Made by a program: the position numbers and the translations under genes
Notes under the pieces: model-generated
Seen by the model: only the letters and a program-made list of their open reading frames with translations
The model's database searches: none
What the model was told of the DNA's origin: nothing
NCBI RefSeq assembly: GCF_037055355.1
Contig: NZ_CP146350.1
Location: forward strand, 5,231,001 to 5,295,000
Source of the DNA: Streptomyces sp. DG1A-41
GTDB taxonomy: Bacteria; Actinomycetota; Actinomycetes; Streptomycetales; Streptomycetaceae
Direction: 5' to 3'
DNA length: 64,000 nucleotides
Shown here: piece by piece, positions 9,857 through 19,067 of the stretch
How positions within the stretch are numbered: position 1 is the stretch's first letter
Layout of the letters: each line of letters begins with the position of its first letter

Positions 9857-10360
9857 TCAGGCGGGGGTGTCGCCCTGCTCGTCCTCGTCGGTTTCGGCCA
9901 GAACGGGGGAGGCGTGGTGCGACCAGAGTTTCCACCCCGCGGGCGTGCGCCGGAACACGTTGGTGGCGACCACGAGCTGGCCGACGAGCGGGCCGAGCTC
10001 CTCGTCGCCCTCGGGGGCCGGGCCGCCGCTGAGGATGTTCTCCGTGCAGGTCACCAGGGCGGTGTCGCCGGTGACCGAGACGTGCACGTCGGTGAGGAAG
10101 AACTGGATGTAGTCGGTGTTCGCCATGATCAGCGCGTACGACCGGAGGACCTCGCCGCGGCCGGTGAGCACCGGCCAGCCGGGGTGCACGCAGGAGACCA
10201 CGCCGGTGTCGGCCGGGTCGTGGTAGGTCTCGTCGACGCCCAGGTCGGAGGGGGTCAGCCAGAGTGACGCCAGTTCCTCGAAGTCGCCTCGTTCCAGTGC
10301 CTCGTAGAAGGCGGTGTTGGCGGCCTCGACCTGTTCGACGTCGGTGTGCGGGGCGCTCAC
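9857..10360 (-). CDS. NTF2-like (SnoaL-type) protein coupled to folP
   Basis: A 167-residue cytoplasmic protein with the cone-shaped alpha+beta fold signature of the nuclear transport factor 2 superfamily: an N-terminal helix (VEAANTAFYEALERGDFEEL), a W-x-G-R-E stretch equivalent in GWPVLTGRGEVLRSY, and a C-terminal strand with W-x-L-W-S-H-H. The start GTG at 10360 overlaps the folP stop codon (GTGA), so the two are translationally coupled. Members of this superfamily are enzymes, binding proteins or stress proteins; the specific role here is unknown, but a pterin-related role is a reasonable guess from position. Confidence 0.85.
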   Translation of the reverse strand: MSAPHTDVEQVEAANTAFYEALERGDFEELASLWLTPSDLGVDETYHDPADTGVVSCVHPGWPVLTGRGEVLRSYALIMANTDYIQFFLTDVHVSVTGDTALVTCTENILSGGPAPEGDEELGPLVGQLVVATNVFRRTPAGWKLWSHHASPVLAETDEDEQGDTPA

Positions 10361-11238
10361 CGGGTTCCTTCTGCGCCGGTGCGTGCCTCTGCGATGGCGC
10401 GGGCGACGCGTACGGCGTCCGCGGTGGCGCGTACCTCGTGCACGCGTACCGCCCACGCGCCGGCGTGCGCCGCGAGCGCGGAGACGGCCGCGGTGGCGGC
10501 GTCGCGTTCGCGTGCGGGCGGGGGCGGGCCGTCCGGGCCGGCGAGGACCCGGCCGAGGAACCGCTTGCGGGAGGCGGCGACGAGCAGCGGGTGGCCGAGG
10601 CCGAGGACCCGGTCGAGGCCCGCGAGGAGCGCGAGGTCGTGCTCGGCGTCCTTGGAGAAGCCGAGGCCCGGGTCGACGACGACCCGGTCGGGGGTGATAC
10701 CGCCCGCCAGGACGGCCTCCACGCGCGCGTGCAGCTCGTCGACGACCTCCGTGACGACGTCGGCGTACTCGCCGCGGACGTTGCCGCCCTGGAGGAAGCC
10801 GCGCCAGTGCATGACGACGAAGGGGGCGCCGGCGTCGGCGACGGCCGGGATCATGCGGGGGTCGGCGAGGCCGCCGCTGACGTCGTTGACGAGGGCTGCG
10901 CCCGCCGCGAGGGCCCGCTCGGCGACGGAGGCGCGCATGGTGTCGACCGAGACGGTGACGCCCTCGGAGGCCAGGCCGCGGACGACGGGGATGACGCGGC
11001 GGAGTTCCTCGGTCTCGTCCACCCGGGTGGCGCCGGGGCGGGTCGACTCGCCGCCGACGTCGACCAGGTCCGCGCCCTCGGTGACCAGGTCCAGGCCGTG
11101 CTTGACGGCGGCCGTGCTGTCGAAGAAGCGGCCGCCGTCGGAGAAGGAGTCGGGGGTGACGTTCACGACTCCCATGACCGCGCAGCGGTCCCATTCCGGT
11201 AGGCCCGCCACGCGCCCGCGTCCGCTCTGGTTGCTCAT
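10357..11238 (-). CDS. folP: Dihydropteroate synthase
   Basis: Condenses 6-hydroxymethyl-dihydropterin pyrophosphate with p-aminobenzoate to dihydropteroate; the target of sulfonamides. 293 residues with the family's landmarks in order: GVVNVTPDSFSDGG, the G-G-E-S-T-R-P-G loop, N-D-V-S-G-G, and the C-terminal A-S-R-K-R-F-L-G pterin-binding segment. The ATG at 11238 lies 61 bp before the DUF2156 gene's stop, on the same strand, so folP may have its own promoter in that short gap. It is followed by the coupled NTF2-like gene. Confidence 0.96.
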   Translation of the reverse strand: MSNQSGRGRVAGLPEWDRCAVMGVVNVTPDSFSDGGRFFDSTAAVKHGLDLVTEGADLVDVGGESTRPGATRVDETEELRRVIPVVRGLASEGVTVSVDTMRASVAERALAAGAALVNDVSGGLADPRMIPAVADAGAPFVVMHWRGFLQGGNVRGEYADVVTEVVDELHARVEAVLAGGITPDRVVVDPGLGFSKDAEHDLALLAGLDRVLGLGHPLLVAASRKRFLGRVLAGPDGPPPPARERDAATAAVSALAAHAGAWAVRVHEVRATADAVRVARAIAEARTGAEGTR

Positions 11239-11299
11239 ATGTTCAGCGTAGGCCCAGGGGACGGCCGTCAGACGCTGCGCCCGGGTCGGTCCGGACGGG

Positions 11300-13219
11300 T
11301 CACGCCGCTCTGACGCTCCGTTCCGTCGTCGTGCCGTGCGCGCACGGGCGGCGGCCGACCGGGCGACGGCGGCGCAGGAAGCGTGGCAGGGGAAGGGCGA
11401 GGTTGACGAAGCCCTCGGCCTGCATGGCGGCGAATCCGATGCGGGGCAGGTCGCCGGAGGCCCGGTAGACGACGAAGCGGGGCTCCCAGCGCGGCTGGAA
11501 CTTGGCGTTGAACTTGTACAGCGACTCGATCTGGAACCAGCGGGAGAGGAAGACCAGCAGTCCGCGCCAGGCGCGCAGCACCGGGCCGGCGCCGATCTTC
11601 TCGCCGCGGGCCAGCGCCGAGCGGAACATGGCGAAGTTGAGGGAGACGCGCGCGATGCCGAGCTTCGGGGCGGCCTGGAGGGCGGCCACGATGAGCAGTT
11701 CGTTCATGCCGGGGTCGGCGGAGCGGTCGCGGCGCATGAGGTCCAGGGAGGCGCCGTCGGGGCCCCACGGAACGAAGTGCAGGATCGCCTTCAGGTCGCC
11801 GTAGGGGCCGGGGTGGTCGTCCTGCTTGTGGGCGGTGGCGATGAGGCAGTCGCCGTCGGCGGGGTCGCCGACGCGGCCCAGGGCCATGGAGAAGCCGCGC
11901 TCGGTGTCGGTGCCGCGCCAGTCGTCGGCGGCGCGCCGGATGCGCTCCAGCTCGGCCTCGCCGACGTCACGGACACGTCGTACCCGGGTCTCGTAACCGG
12001 CGCGCTCGATGCGTTTGACCATCTGGCGCACATTGCGCATCGCGCGGCCGGCCAGCGAGAAATCCGCGACGTCCACCACCGCCTCGTCGCCGAGTTCGAG
12101 GGCGTCGAGCCCGGTCTCGCGGGTCCACACCTCGCCGCCGGTCTCGGAGCAGCCCATGACGGCCGGTGTCCAGGAGTGGGCCTTGGCCTCGTCCATGAAC
12201 CGTTCGATGGCGCCGGGCCAGGCCTCGACGTCGCCGATCGGGTCGCCGCTGGCGAGCATCACGCCGGAGACCACGCGGTAGGTCACCGCCGCCTTGCCGC
12301 TGGGGGAGAAGACGACGGCCTTGTCGCGGCGCAGCGCGAAGTGGCCGAGGGAGTCGCGGCCGCCGTGCTTGTCCAGCAGGGCGCGCAGCCGGGCCTCGTC
12401 CTCCTCGGTGAGGTGCGCGGCCGGGTGCTCGGGGCGGAAGGCCAGGTAGATGGTGGTGACGGCGGTGAGCAGGCCGAGGGCGCCGAGCGAGAAGGCGACC
12501 GTCCAGGAGGTGTTGCCCTGGTAGTCGACCGGGCCCTCGAAGCCGAACAGGCCGTAGATGACGTGGGTGATGCGGTCGGCCAGGCTCGGGTCGCCCAGCA
12601 TGCGCTCGGCGTGGACGCTGACGATGAGCAGGCCCAGCAGGAGCGAACCGGCGCTCATCAGCACGAAGTTGGCGAGTGCCCGCCAGCGGCTGCGCGGGTC
12701 GGGCAGGGCCGAGAACTGGTCGCGGTGGAGCAGCAGCGGCGCCAGCAGGGCCAGGGTGATCAGCACGCCCACGATCGAGTGCCGGTACGTGAACTGCGCC
12801 ACGGCACCGGCGGGCAGCAGGGCCACGGCCGCCCGCCAGGCCCGGCGCTTGCCGCGCTTGAGGCCGTGGGCGAGCAGCAGCAACAGCACCCCGGCGCTCA
12901 GGGACAGGGCGGCCGCGAACGGGCCGAGCGCGCCGGGCAGCACCTCGGCGATGGCGTGCATACGGCTGTGCCGGAAGCGCGGGAAGACGCCCGCGGCGAT
13001 GTCCAGGACGCCCACCAGCGCGCAGGCTCTGCCGACCAGGGCCGGGACGGCCTCGGGGCGTGGCCCGCGCAGCCGGTGGCGCACCCGGCTCATCCGGCCC
13101 GTACCAGCCGTGGCGTTTCCGTGACTCGGAACCTCGCCCGACATTTCCTCATCTGTCCTGACAGACATCGCATCCCATAGTTCTGCGAGAGACCTTGGAT
13201 CCGGTGCCGATTCGGGCAT
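11300..13219 (-). CDS. DUF2156 / phosphatidylglycerol lysyltransferase-like membrane protein
   Basis: About 640 residues. The N-terminal half has a string of hydrophobic segments (five or six, for example AALSLSAGVLLLLLAHGL and GVLITLALLAPLLLHRDQF); the C-terminal half (from about EEDEARLRALLDKHGGRDSL) is a cytoplasmic GNAT-type DUF2156 domain as in MprF and the C-terminal part of mycobacterial LysX. Family knowledge: such proteins move an aminoacyl group from tRNA to membrane lipid and alter surface charge. Whether this one uses Lys, Ala or another residue cannot be read. The start is uncertain: ATG 13219 gives the full frame, but ATGs further in (MSVRTDEE, MSGEVPSH) are possible. It is divergent from a membrane-anchored esterase. 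Confidence 0.85.
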   Translation of the reverse strand: MPESAPDPRSLAELWDAMSVRTDEEMSGEVPSHGNATAGTGRMSRVRHRLRGPRPEAVPALVGRACALVGVLDIAAGVFPRFRHSRMHAIAEVLPGALGPFAAALSLSAGVLLLLLAHGLKRGKRRAWRAAVALLPAGAVAQFTYRHSIVGVLITLALLAPLLLHRDQFSALPDPRSRWRALANFVLMSAGSLLLGLLIVSVHAERMLGDPSLADRITHVIYGLFGFEGPVDYQGNTSWTVAFSLGALGLLTAVTTIYLAFRPEHPAAHLTEEDEARLRALLDKHGGRDSLGHFALRRDKAVVFSPSGKAAVTYRVVSGVMLASGDPIGDVEAWPGAIERFMDEAKAHSWTPAVMGCSETGGEVWTRETGLDALELGDEAVVDVADFSLAGRAMRNVRQMVKRIERAGYETRVRRVRDVGEAELERIRRAADDWRGTDTERGFSMALGRVGDPADGDCLIATAHKQDDHPGPYGDLKAILHFVPWGPDGASLDLMRRDRSADPGMNELLIVAALQAAPKLGIARVSLNFAMFRSALARGEKIGAGPVLRAWRGLLVFLSRWFQIESLYKFNAKFQPRWEPRFVVYRASGDLPRIGFAAMQAEGFVNLALPLPRFLRRRRPVGRRPCAHGTTTERSVRAA

Positions 13220-13303
13220 CCGGCGACATTGCGCCCTCTAGGACGGTGTCTCGGAGGGAGAGGTTCACTCCCCTCGTCAAAGCCATTTCAAAGGCCAAGG
13301 AAA

Positions 13304-13352
13304 GTCCGGGACAAGCCCTCGCGAGGTGTGAGTGCGGTGAGAGATCCCGGAC
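13304..13352 (+). promoter_or_regulatory. Structured leader: 8-bp stem upstream of the esterase gene
   Basis: GTCCGGGA (13304-13311) pairs perfectly with TCCCGGAC (13345-13352); the 33-nt interval holds the palindrome CCTCGCGAGG. It lies 25 bp before the esterase start in the 158-bp divergent region and could be a leader hairpin or an operator. I cannot match it to a known riboswitch. Confidence 0.35.
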
Positions 13353-13377
13353 GGAAAGCACGGACAGGTAACCACCG

Positions 13378-14508
13378 ATGGGTCTGGGTCTCACGAGCAA
13401 CAAGGTGCTGGCGCTGGCGGTACTGTCCGCCGTGCTGCTGTTCGCCGGCACGGTCTGGCTGTGGCCACGGCTGGCCCGGTGCAGCTGGCGGGCCGTGGGC
13501 GGGCGGGTCGGCCTGCTGCTCGCCACGCAGGTGGCGCTGTTCGCCGCGGTGGGCCTCGCCGCCAACCAGGCCTTCGGCTTCTACGCGAGCTGGGCGGACC
13601 TGTTCGGGCAGGAGAAGGACCAGGGCGTGGTCGTCGACCACACGCCGGGCGGCGGCCCCTTGGAGGTGGTCGGCTCACGCCGGGTGCCGGGGGCGGGCGG
13701 GCTGAGTCCCCGGGCGGGAGGCCGGATCCAGCAGATCGACATCGTGGGCCGTACGACGCGCATCGCCACGCCCGCGTACGTCTATCTGCCGCCGGAGTAC
13801 TTCCAGCCGCGGTACCGCACCCGTACGTTCCCCACGGCCGTCGTGCTGACCGGTTACCCGGGTACGGCGTCGGCGCTGGTGGAGAAGCTCCACTACCCGC
13901 GTACGGCACTGGAGCTGGCCCGGGAGGGCCGGATGCCGCCGATGATCCTGGTGATGCTGCGGCCCACGGTGGCGCCGCCCCGGGACACGGAGTGCGTGGA
14001 CGTACCGGGCGGTCCGCAGACCGAGTCGTTCTTCGCCAGGGATCTGCCCGACGCGTTGCGCACGCACTACCGAGTGGCCGAAAAGCCGGGCGGCCTGGGC
14101 ATCATCGGCAACTCCACGGGCGGCTACTGCGCCTTGAAGATCGCCATGCACCATCCCGATGTGTATGCCGCCGGGGCGGGCTTGTCCGCGTACTACAAGG
14201 CGCCGATCGACCCCACGACGGGCGATCTCTTCCAGGGCGACAAGGGGCTCCAAAATCGCGCCGACCTGTGGTGGTACCTCAAGCACAGGCCCGCTCCCGA
14301 CACTTCACTGCTCGTCACCAGCAGCAGGTCCGGCGAGTCCAACTACAAGGACACGATCCGGTTCGTGGAGCGGGTGCAGGCCACCGGGCGGACGCGGATC
14401 TCGTCGATCATCCTGGAAAGCGGCGGGCACAACTTCAACACCTGGCGGCGCGAGATTCCGGCGACGCTGGAGTGGATCGGCGGGCGGCTGAACGGCCGTC
14501 GAAAATGA
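13378..14508 (+). CDS. Membrane-anchored alpha/beta-hydrolase (esterase D / antigen 85-like family)
   Basis: A 376-residue protein with two hydrophobic segments at the N-terminus (ALAVLSAVLLFAGTVWLWP and a second around VGLLLATQVALFAAVGLAA) followed by an extracytoplasmic PF00756-type hydrolase domain. The nucleophile elbow is G-N-S-T-G-G at residues 244-249 with Ser246; the C-terminal S-G-G-H-N-F supplies the likely catalytic His. Such proteins are esterases or acyltransferases; the substrate cannot be read. Divergent placement beside an MprF/LysX-like gene raises the possibility that it acts on aminoacylated lipids. ATG 13378 has an ACAGGTAACC stretch upstream but no strong ribosome site. 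Confidence 0.85.
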   Translation: MGLGLTSNKVLALAVLSAVLLFAGTVWLWPRLARCSWRAVGGRVGLLLATQVALFAAVGLAANQAFGFYASWADLFGQEKDQGVVVDHTPGGGPLEVVGSRRVPGAGGLSPRAGGRIQQIDIVGRTTRIATPAYVYLPPEYFQPRYRTRTFPTAVVLTGYPGTASALVEKLHYPRTALELAREGRMPPMILVMLRPTVAPPRDTECVDVPGGPQTESFFARDLPDALRTHYRVAEKPGGLGIIGNSTGGYCALKIAMHHPDVYAAGAGLSAYYKAPIDPTTGDLFQGDKGLQNRADLWWYLKHRPAPDTSLLVTSSRSGESNYKDTIRFVERVQATGRTRISSIILESGGHNFNTWRREIPATLEWIGGRLNGRRK

Positions 14509-14637
14509 TCTTGGGAATTGGATCGAAGGCAGATTCCGCTTCAGCCCGAGTTCCGGTGCCGTGTGAACGCTTCGGTGTGGCTTTGTTTTTGCGGGGTGGG
14601 TCACCATGATTCGCCTACGCGCGGTAAGTTTCTGGCC

Positions 14638-15852
14638 ATGCCACGTGGACGTCACCGCCATTCCCCGCCCTTGCACAGGCTGCTGCCCCCGTCGGCGATC
14701 GCAGGCGTCTCCCTCGTCTGCGCCCTGGGGCCCTGGGTGTTCACGGAGCCGACGGTGCTCCGCGGTCTGGCCGCGGCCGCCGCTGCGACGGCGGTCGTCG
14801 GCGCGGTCGTGCTCCGCCGCTGGGACACCCAGGCGGGCAAACGCGTCGCCGACCTCACGCGCGCGCGTGCGAGCGACGAGTGGCGCTTCGAGGAGCGGGT
14901 CGCCGAACTGGAGGCCGACCTCGAGGAGTCCCGCGAGCTGCGCGCGAAGCTGGAGCAGCGGCTGCGCGCCAAGCGCACGGAACTGGCCGGGCTGCGCAAC
15001 GAGCACGCCGCACTGCTGCGCCGGTACGCCACCGCCGAGACCGAGCGCGCAAGCGTCCTGGAGGAACGCCGGGTGCTCGAGATAGAGGCGACGGCTCCGG
15101 TCCGGGCCGCACTGCCCGCGGGGGCGGCGGAGACGGCGGACGCCCCGGCGGACGCGGACGAGGCGGCCGCCGCCGCGGCTGAGGCCCTTGGCGTCGAGGA
15201 GCGGACGCCGATTCCCGCGGTGTTCTCGCCCGAGGGCACCCGGCTGTTCCTGCGTGCCGCGGCGGCACTCGCCCGGCTCGACGGCGACTCGGCCCCCGCC
15301 CCGGACCCGGACGGGGGCGGCGACGGCGATGGCGTACCGAAGGGCGACGACGCGAAGCCCGCGGGGGACGACCGGAAGGACGGCCGTCGGGAGCAGGCGC
15401 GGGAGGACGAGGCGCAGGGGCAGTCCGAGGCGGTCGCCGGGCACGAGCGCGCGACCGCCGGCACCTCCTCCACCGCGGCCGATGCCGAGCGGCTACCGCA
15501 GCCTGCCTCCCCTGCCTCCGCCGCCTCCCCTGCCCCCTCGGGTCACTACACCGTGCCGACCGCTGTGGCCGTGGTGCCGCAGACGCCTGTGCGGCGCCCT
15601 GTGTCCGAAGGCGGGTTCGACTTCTTCGGCACGAAGCAGGGGACGTCACGGGCCGCCCTGGAGGCCGTGCAGAACGAGGATCTCGCCGATGTCGTCGGCC
15701 AGGAGGCCCTCGCGCTGCACAAGGCCGAGACCGAGGCCCGGTTCAAGCCGGCGGACGAGGAGTCGCGCGGGATCGGCCAGGTCATCGACCTGACGGCGCA
15801 CGACGAGACGGAGCAGATCGACGTACAGGGGCTGCGGAGCGCGGCTTCCTGA
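14638..15852 (+). CDS. Membrane protein with coiled coil, function unknown
   Basis: 404 residues. After a short basic N-terminus come two hydrophobic segments (SAIAGVSLVCALGPWVF and RGLAAAAAATAVVGAVVL), then a long charged coiled coil rich in Glu/Arg/Leu (about residues 70-150), then an Ala/Asp/Pro-rich disordered region, and a conserved-looking C-terminus around FDFFGTKQGTSRAALEAV. No enzyme motif is seen. The ATG at 14638 fits the start of hydrophobicity; the open frame extends further upstream but without a credible start. A strong terminator follows at 15869. Confidence 0.75.
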   Translation: MPRGRHRHSPPLHRLLPPSAIAGVSLVCALGPWVFTEPTVLRGLAAAAAATAVVGAVVLRRWDTQAGKRVADLTRARASDEWRFEERVAELEADLEESRELRAKLEQRLRAKRTELAGLRNEHAALLRRYATAETERASVLEERRVLEIEATAPVRAALPAGAAETADAPADADEAAAAAAEALGVEERTPIPAVFSPEGTRLFLRAAAALARLDGDSAPAPDPDGGGDGDGVPKGDDAKPAGDDRKDGRREQAREDEAQGQSEAVAGHERATAGTSSTAADAERLPQPASPASAASPAPSGHYTVPTAVAVVPQTPVRRPVSEGGFDFFGTKQGTSRAALEAVQNEDLADVVGQEALALHKAETEARFKPADEESRGIGQVIDLTAHDETEQIDVQGLRSAAS

Positions 15853-15868
15853 CGCCCACGCTGCCCAA

Positions 15869-15898
15869 AAGGCCCCCCGGCCGCGGCCGGGGGGCCTT
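15869..15898. terminator. Bidirectional terminator hairpin
   Basis: AAGGCCCCCCGGCC pairs perfectly with GGCCGGGGGGCCTT (14 bp) around a 2-nt centre. It lies between the convergent coiled-coil gene and the PH-domain gene and can serve both. Confidence 0.85.
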
Positions 15899-15938
15899 CG
15901 GCTTTCCGGTGGGTCCGTGGGTCCGGTGGGTCCGTGGG

Positions 15939-17318
15939 TCACGCCATCCAGCGGTCCGGCCGCGCGTCCCTGCGCCCGGTTCGTGACCGCTCCGCCTGTG
16001 CCGCCAGCAGCTCGCGCGCCTCGGTCGCGTCCCGCAGGCGTGCCGTCACCGTCTTGTTCGCGCCTGTGTCCACACACACGTCGGCCACGCCCCGGGCCCG
16101 CTCCCACGGACCCTGCGTCATCCGTACGCTCTGCACCTTGGCGTGCGGCACCAGCGCGAGGCTCCGCCGCAGCAGCCCGGACCGCGCCGCGAACACCGCG
16201 TCCGTGACGGCGAGCCCGTACCCGCGCCACCAGACCGGCACGCACCACCGGGCGCGGCGCGGCGACGGCGACAGGGCCGCCTGCTCCGGCACGGTCACAC
16301 CGGGCAGCACACGCGCGACGACGGCCTCCGCGATCTCGCGCGGAGCGACCGGCACCAGCACGGAGTTGGAGGAGCCCGCCACGTCCAGCTCCACGCGCAC
16401 CCAGCCGCGCCGCCGCCACAGCAGCGGCTCCACGATCCGCACGGTCTGCACCCGCCCCGGCGGCACCGTCTCGTGGGCCCGGTCCAGCAGGCCGTGGTCG
16501 AGGCGCAGCCCGTCGGGCGACTCGGCCACCGTCCAGTCGTACTCGCCGACGAACCGCCCCACGCTGCTAGCGCCCGCCGCGCCCAGCAGCGGCAGGGCGA
16601 CGGCCAGGACCGTCCACACGCTCTCCGTGACCAGCCAGAGCACCGGCGGTACGACGAGCGCCGCGACCAGCGACCCCCAGGTCGCCCCGCTCAGCACCAG
16701 CGACATGGCGAGCACGCCGGGCGGCACCCGCAGCATCTGCCGGGACGGCGCCTCCCCGACCTCGTGCGCGGTCTCGGGCGCGAATCCGGCCGCCCGGGCG
16801 AGCAGTTCGGCCCGCAGCGCCCGCGCCTCGTCCGCGCCCAGGAAGGCCAGTTCGTCCTTCTTGTCGGTGCCTATGACGTCGAGTTTGAGCTTGGCGACCC
16901 CCGCGACCCGCGCGAGCAGCGGCTGGGTGACGTCGATGGCCTGGATCCGCTCCAGCCGGATGTGGGCGGTGCGCCGGAACACCAGTCCGGTGCGGATGCG
17001 CAGTTCGGTCTCGGTCACCGCGAAGCGCGTGAACCACCAGGAGCAGAAGCCGTACAGGGCCGCGGCCGGGAGGATCACGGCGAGGCCGATCAGCAGCGTG
17101 GTCGTGTCCAGCCGGGTCAGATGGCGCTGCGCCCCGTCGGGGTCGTGCACCGCCCAGCCGATCACCACGGCGACCGGCGCCCAGGCCCGCCTGAGCGGTG
17201 TGACGGGGTGCAGCCGCCGCTCGGCGGTCCCCTTGCCGGCCCCGGAGGCCTCGGTGGTCTCGGTGGCCCCGGAGGCCTCGGTGGCCCCGGAGGCCCCGGT
17301 GGCCCCGGGCGCCGTCAC
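15939..17318 (-). CDS. PH-domain membrane protein (bPH2 / YdbT type), larger member of a pair
   Basis: 459 residues with a low-complexity Gly/Ala/Thr/Ser/Glu N-terminus, two hydrophobic blocks (around [21 protein letters not shown] and [16 protein letters not shown]) and repeated bacterial PH domains; the R-x-E-R-I-Q-A-I-D and [10 protein letters not shown] segments are typical of bPH2/YdbT proteins. Function is unknown; homologues in Bacillus are linked to envelope-stress control. The GTG at 17318 overlaps the stop codon of the upstream smaller PH-domain gene by 4 nt (GTGA), so the two are translated together and may form one complex, as YdbS/YdbT-type pairs do. Confidence 0.85.
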   Translation of the reverse strand: MTAPGATGASGATEASGATETTEASGAGKGTAERRLHPVTPLRRAWAPVAVVIGWAVHDPDGAQRHLTRLDTTTLLIGLAVILPAAALYGFCSWWFTRFAVTETELRIRTGLVFRRTAHIRLERIQAIDVTQPLLARVAGVAKLKLDVIGTDKKDELAFLGADEARALRAELLARAAGFAPETAHEVGEAPSRQMLRVPPGVLAMSLVLSGATWGSLVAALVVPPVLWLVTESVWTVLAVALPLLGAAGASSVGRFVGEYDWTVAESPDGLRLDHGLLDRAHETVPPGRVQTVRIVEPLLWRRRGWVRVELDVAGSSNSVLVPVAPREIAEAVVARVLPGVTVPEQAALSPSPRRARWCVPVWWRGYGLAVTDAVFAARSGLLRRSLALVPHAKVQSVRMTQGPWERARGVADVCVDTGANKTVTARLRDATEARELLAAQAERSRTGRRDARPDRWMA

Positions 17319-17881
17319 AGTCCCGCCGATCGGGCCTCGCCCAGCTCGGTGAGCCGGTCGCGCAGCCGTTCCGCCTCGGCCGGGTCCAGGCCGGGGATGG
17401 TCGCGTCGGTCGCCGCGGCGGCCGTGTGCAGCTGCACGCTGGCCAGCCCGAAGTGCCGCTCGACGGGCCCGGAGGTGACCTCGACCAGCTGCATCCGCCC
17501 GTACGGCACAACCGTTTCCTCGCGCCACAGAACGCCCCGGCTGATCAGCAGGTCGTCGGCGCGCTCGGCGTACCGCCAGGAGCGCCAGTTGCGCTCGATC
17601 ATCACCCAGCCCCAGACCATCAGCGCCAGCGGCGGCAGCGCGCAGGCGGCCCAGGCGGGCCCGGCCATCAGGCCCGGCACCAGCCCGGCGGCCAGGCTGA
17701 TCAGCCCCAGCCACACCACCAGCAGCAACCGCCGCATCTTCAGCAGCCCGGGCGGCAGCGCGATCCACACCGGCCCGTCCTCGACGGCCCCCTGCGCGCC
17801 CCGTGTCCCCGCCGCGCCCTGCGCCATTGCCGGGCCCTGTGTCCCCGCCGGCCCCGTGTCGTGCGGACTCCCCGTCTCCAT
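17315..17881 (-). CDS. PH-domain membrane protein (YdbS type), smaller member of a pair
   Basis: 188 residues: a Gly/Ala-rich start, two adjacent membrane segments ([20 protein letters not shown] and [17 protein letters not shown]) and one bPH2 domain containing [20 protein letters not shown] and [23 protein letters not shown] residues. ATG 17881 has no strong ribosome site. It is divergent from nuoD2 with only about 25-30 bp between starts, so the promoters must overlap or one gene is transcribed from further away. Confidence 0.82.
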   Translation of the reverse strand: METGSPHDTGPAGTQGPAMAQGAAGTRGAQGAVEDGPVWIALPPGLLKMRRLLLVVWLGLISLAAGLVPGLMAGPAWAACALPPLALMVWGWVMIERNWRSWRYAERADDLLISRGVLWREETVVPYGRMQLVEVTSGPVERHFGLASVQLHTAAAATDATIPGLDPAEAERLRDRLTELGEARSAGL

Positions 17882-17912
17882 GAGGCCAGCGTACGTAGGA
17901 GAGACTGTGTCC

Positions 17913-19064
17913 ATGACTCCTACGACGGAGACCATGGTCGGAATCGGCGGCGCCGCGGAGAGCACCGACATGGTGCTCAACATCGGGCCGCAGCACCCGT
18001 CCACGCACGGCGTGCTGCGGCTGAAGCTGGTCCTGGACGGCGAGCGCATCACGCACGCGGAGCCGGTGATCGGCTATATGCACCGCGGCGCGGAGAAGCT
18101 GTTCGAGGCGCGCGACTACCGCCAGATCATCATGCTCGCCAACCGCCACGACTGGCTGTCGGCCTTCTCCAACGAACTGGGCGTGGTCCTGGCCGTGGAG
18201 CGGATGCTCGGCATGGAGGTCCCCGAGCGCGCGGTGTGGCTGCGCACGTTGCTCGCCGAGCTGAACCGGGTGCTCAACCACCTGATGTTCCTCGGCTCGT
18301 ACCCGCTGGAGCTCGGCGGGATCACCCCGATCTTCTACGCCTTCCGGGAGCGCGAGGAGCTCCAGCACGTCATGGAGGAGGTCTCCGGCGGGCGGATGCA
18401 CTACATGTTCAACCGCGTGGGCGGTCTCAAGGAGGACCTGCCGGCCGGGTGGACCACGCGCGCGCGTGCCGCCGTCGCCGACGTGCGTTCCCGGATGGAC
18501 CGGTTCGACGACCTGGTGCTCGGCAACGAGATCTTCCGGGGCCGCACCAGGGGTGTCGGCGTCCTCAGCCCGGAGGTCGTGCACGCGTACGGGGTGAGCG
18601 GGCCGATCGGGCGCGCCTCGGGTGTCGACTTCGACCTGCGCCGGGACGAGCCGTACCTCGCCTACGGCGACCTCCAGGAAACCCTGCGGGTGGTGACCCG
18701 GCAGGAGGGCGACTGCCTCGCCCGCTTCGAGTGCCTCCTGGAGCAGACCCGCAACGCGCTGGACCTGGCCGACGCCTGCCTCGACCGGCTCGCCGAGCTG
18801 CCGCCCGGGCCGGTCAACCAGCGGCTCCCGAAGGTCCTGAAGGCACCCGAGGGCCACACCTACGCATGGACCGAGAACCCGCTCGGCATCAACGGCTACT
18901 ACCTGGTCAGCAAGGGCGAGAAGACGCCGTACCGGCTGAAGCTGCGCTCGGCCTCGTACAACAACATCCAGGCGCTGACGGAGCTGCTGCCGGGGACGCT
19001 GGTCGCGGACATGGTGGCGATCCTGGGCTCGATGTTCTTCGTGGTGGGGGACATCGACAAGTAG
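17913..19064 (+). CDS. nuoD2: NADH-quinone oxidoreductase subunit D paralogue (NuoD2)
   Basis: 383 residues, full-length for the 49-kDa (NDUFS2/NuoD) subunit of complex I, which forms the quinone pocket next to cluster N2. The quinone-site motif G-P-Q-H-P-S-T-H-G and the following M-H-R-G-A-E-K-L are intact; the latter Arg (residue 58 from this ATG) aligns with the Arg85 that NDUFAF7 dimethylates in bovine NDUFS2. No other nuo genes are present, so this is an orphan copy; the main nuo operon should be elsewhere. GTG 17907, with AGGAG 5 nt upstream, may be the true start, adding two residues. The stop lies 4 bp from the convergent MidA-like methyltransferase gene. Confidence 0.93.
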   Translation: MTPTTETMVGIGGAAESTDMVLNIGPQHPSTHGVLRLKLVLDGERITHAEPVIGYMHRGAEKLFEARDYRQIIMLANRHDWLSAFSNELGVVLAVERMLGMEVPERAVWLRTLLAELNRVLNHLMFLGSYPLELGGITPIFYAFREREELQHVMEEVSGGRMHYMFNRVGGLKEDLPAGWTTRARAAVADVRSRMDRFDDLVLGNEIFRGRTRGVGVLSPEVVHAYGVSGPIGRASGVDFDLRRDEPYLAYGDLQETLRVVTRQEGDCLARFECLLEQTRNALDLADACLDRLAELPPGPVNQRLPKVLKAPEGHTYAWTENPLGINGYYLVSKGEKTPYRLKLRSASYNNIQALTELLPGTLVADMVAILGSMFFVVGDIDK

Positions 19065-19067
19065 CCG

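Noticed and set aside
13290..13375. RNase P RNA-like phrase (GGAAAGTCCGGG) before the esterase gene
   Set aside because: Only this short stretch resembles rnpB; the other conserved blocks and the roughly 400-nt length are missing.
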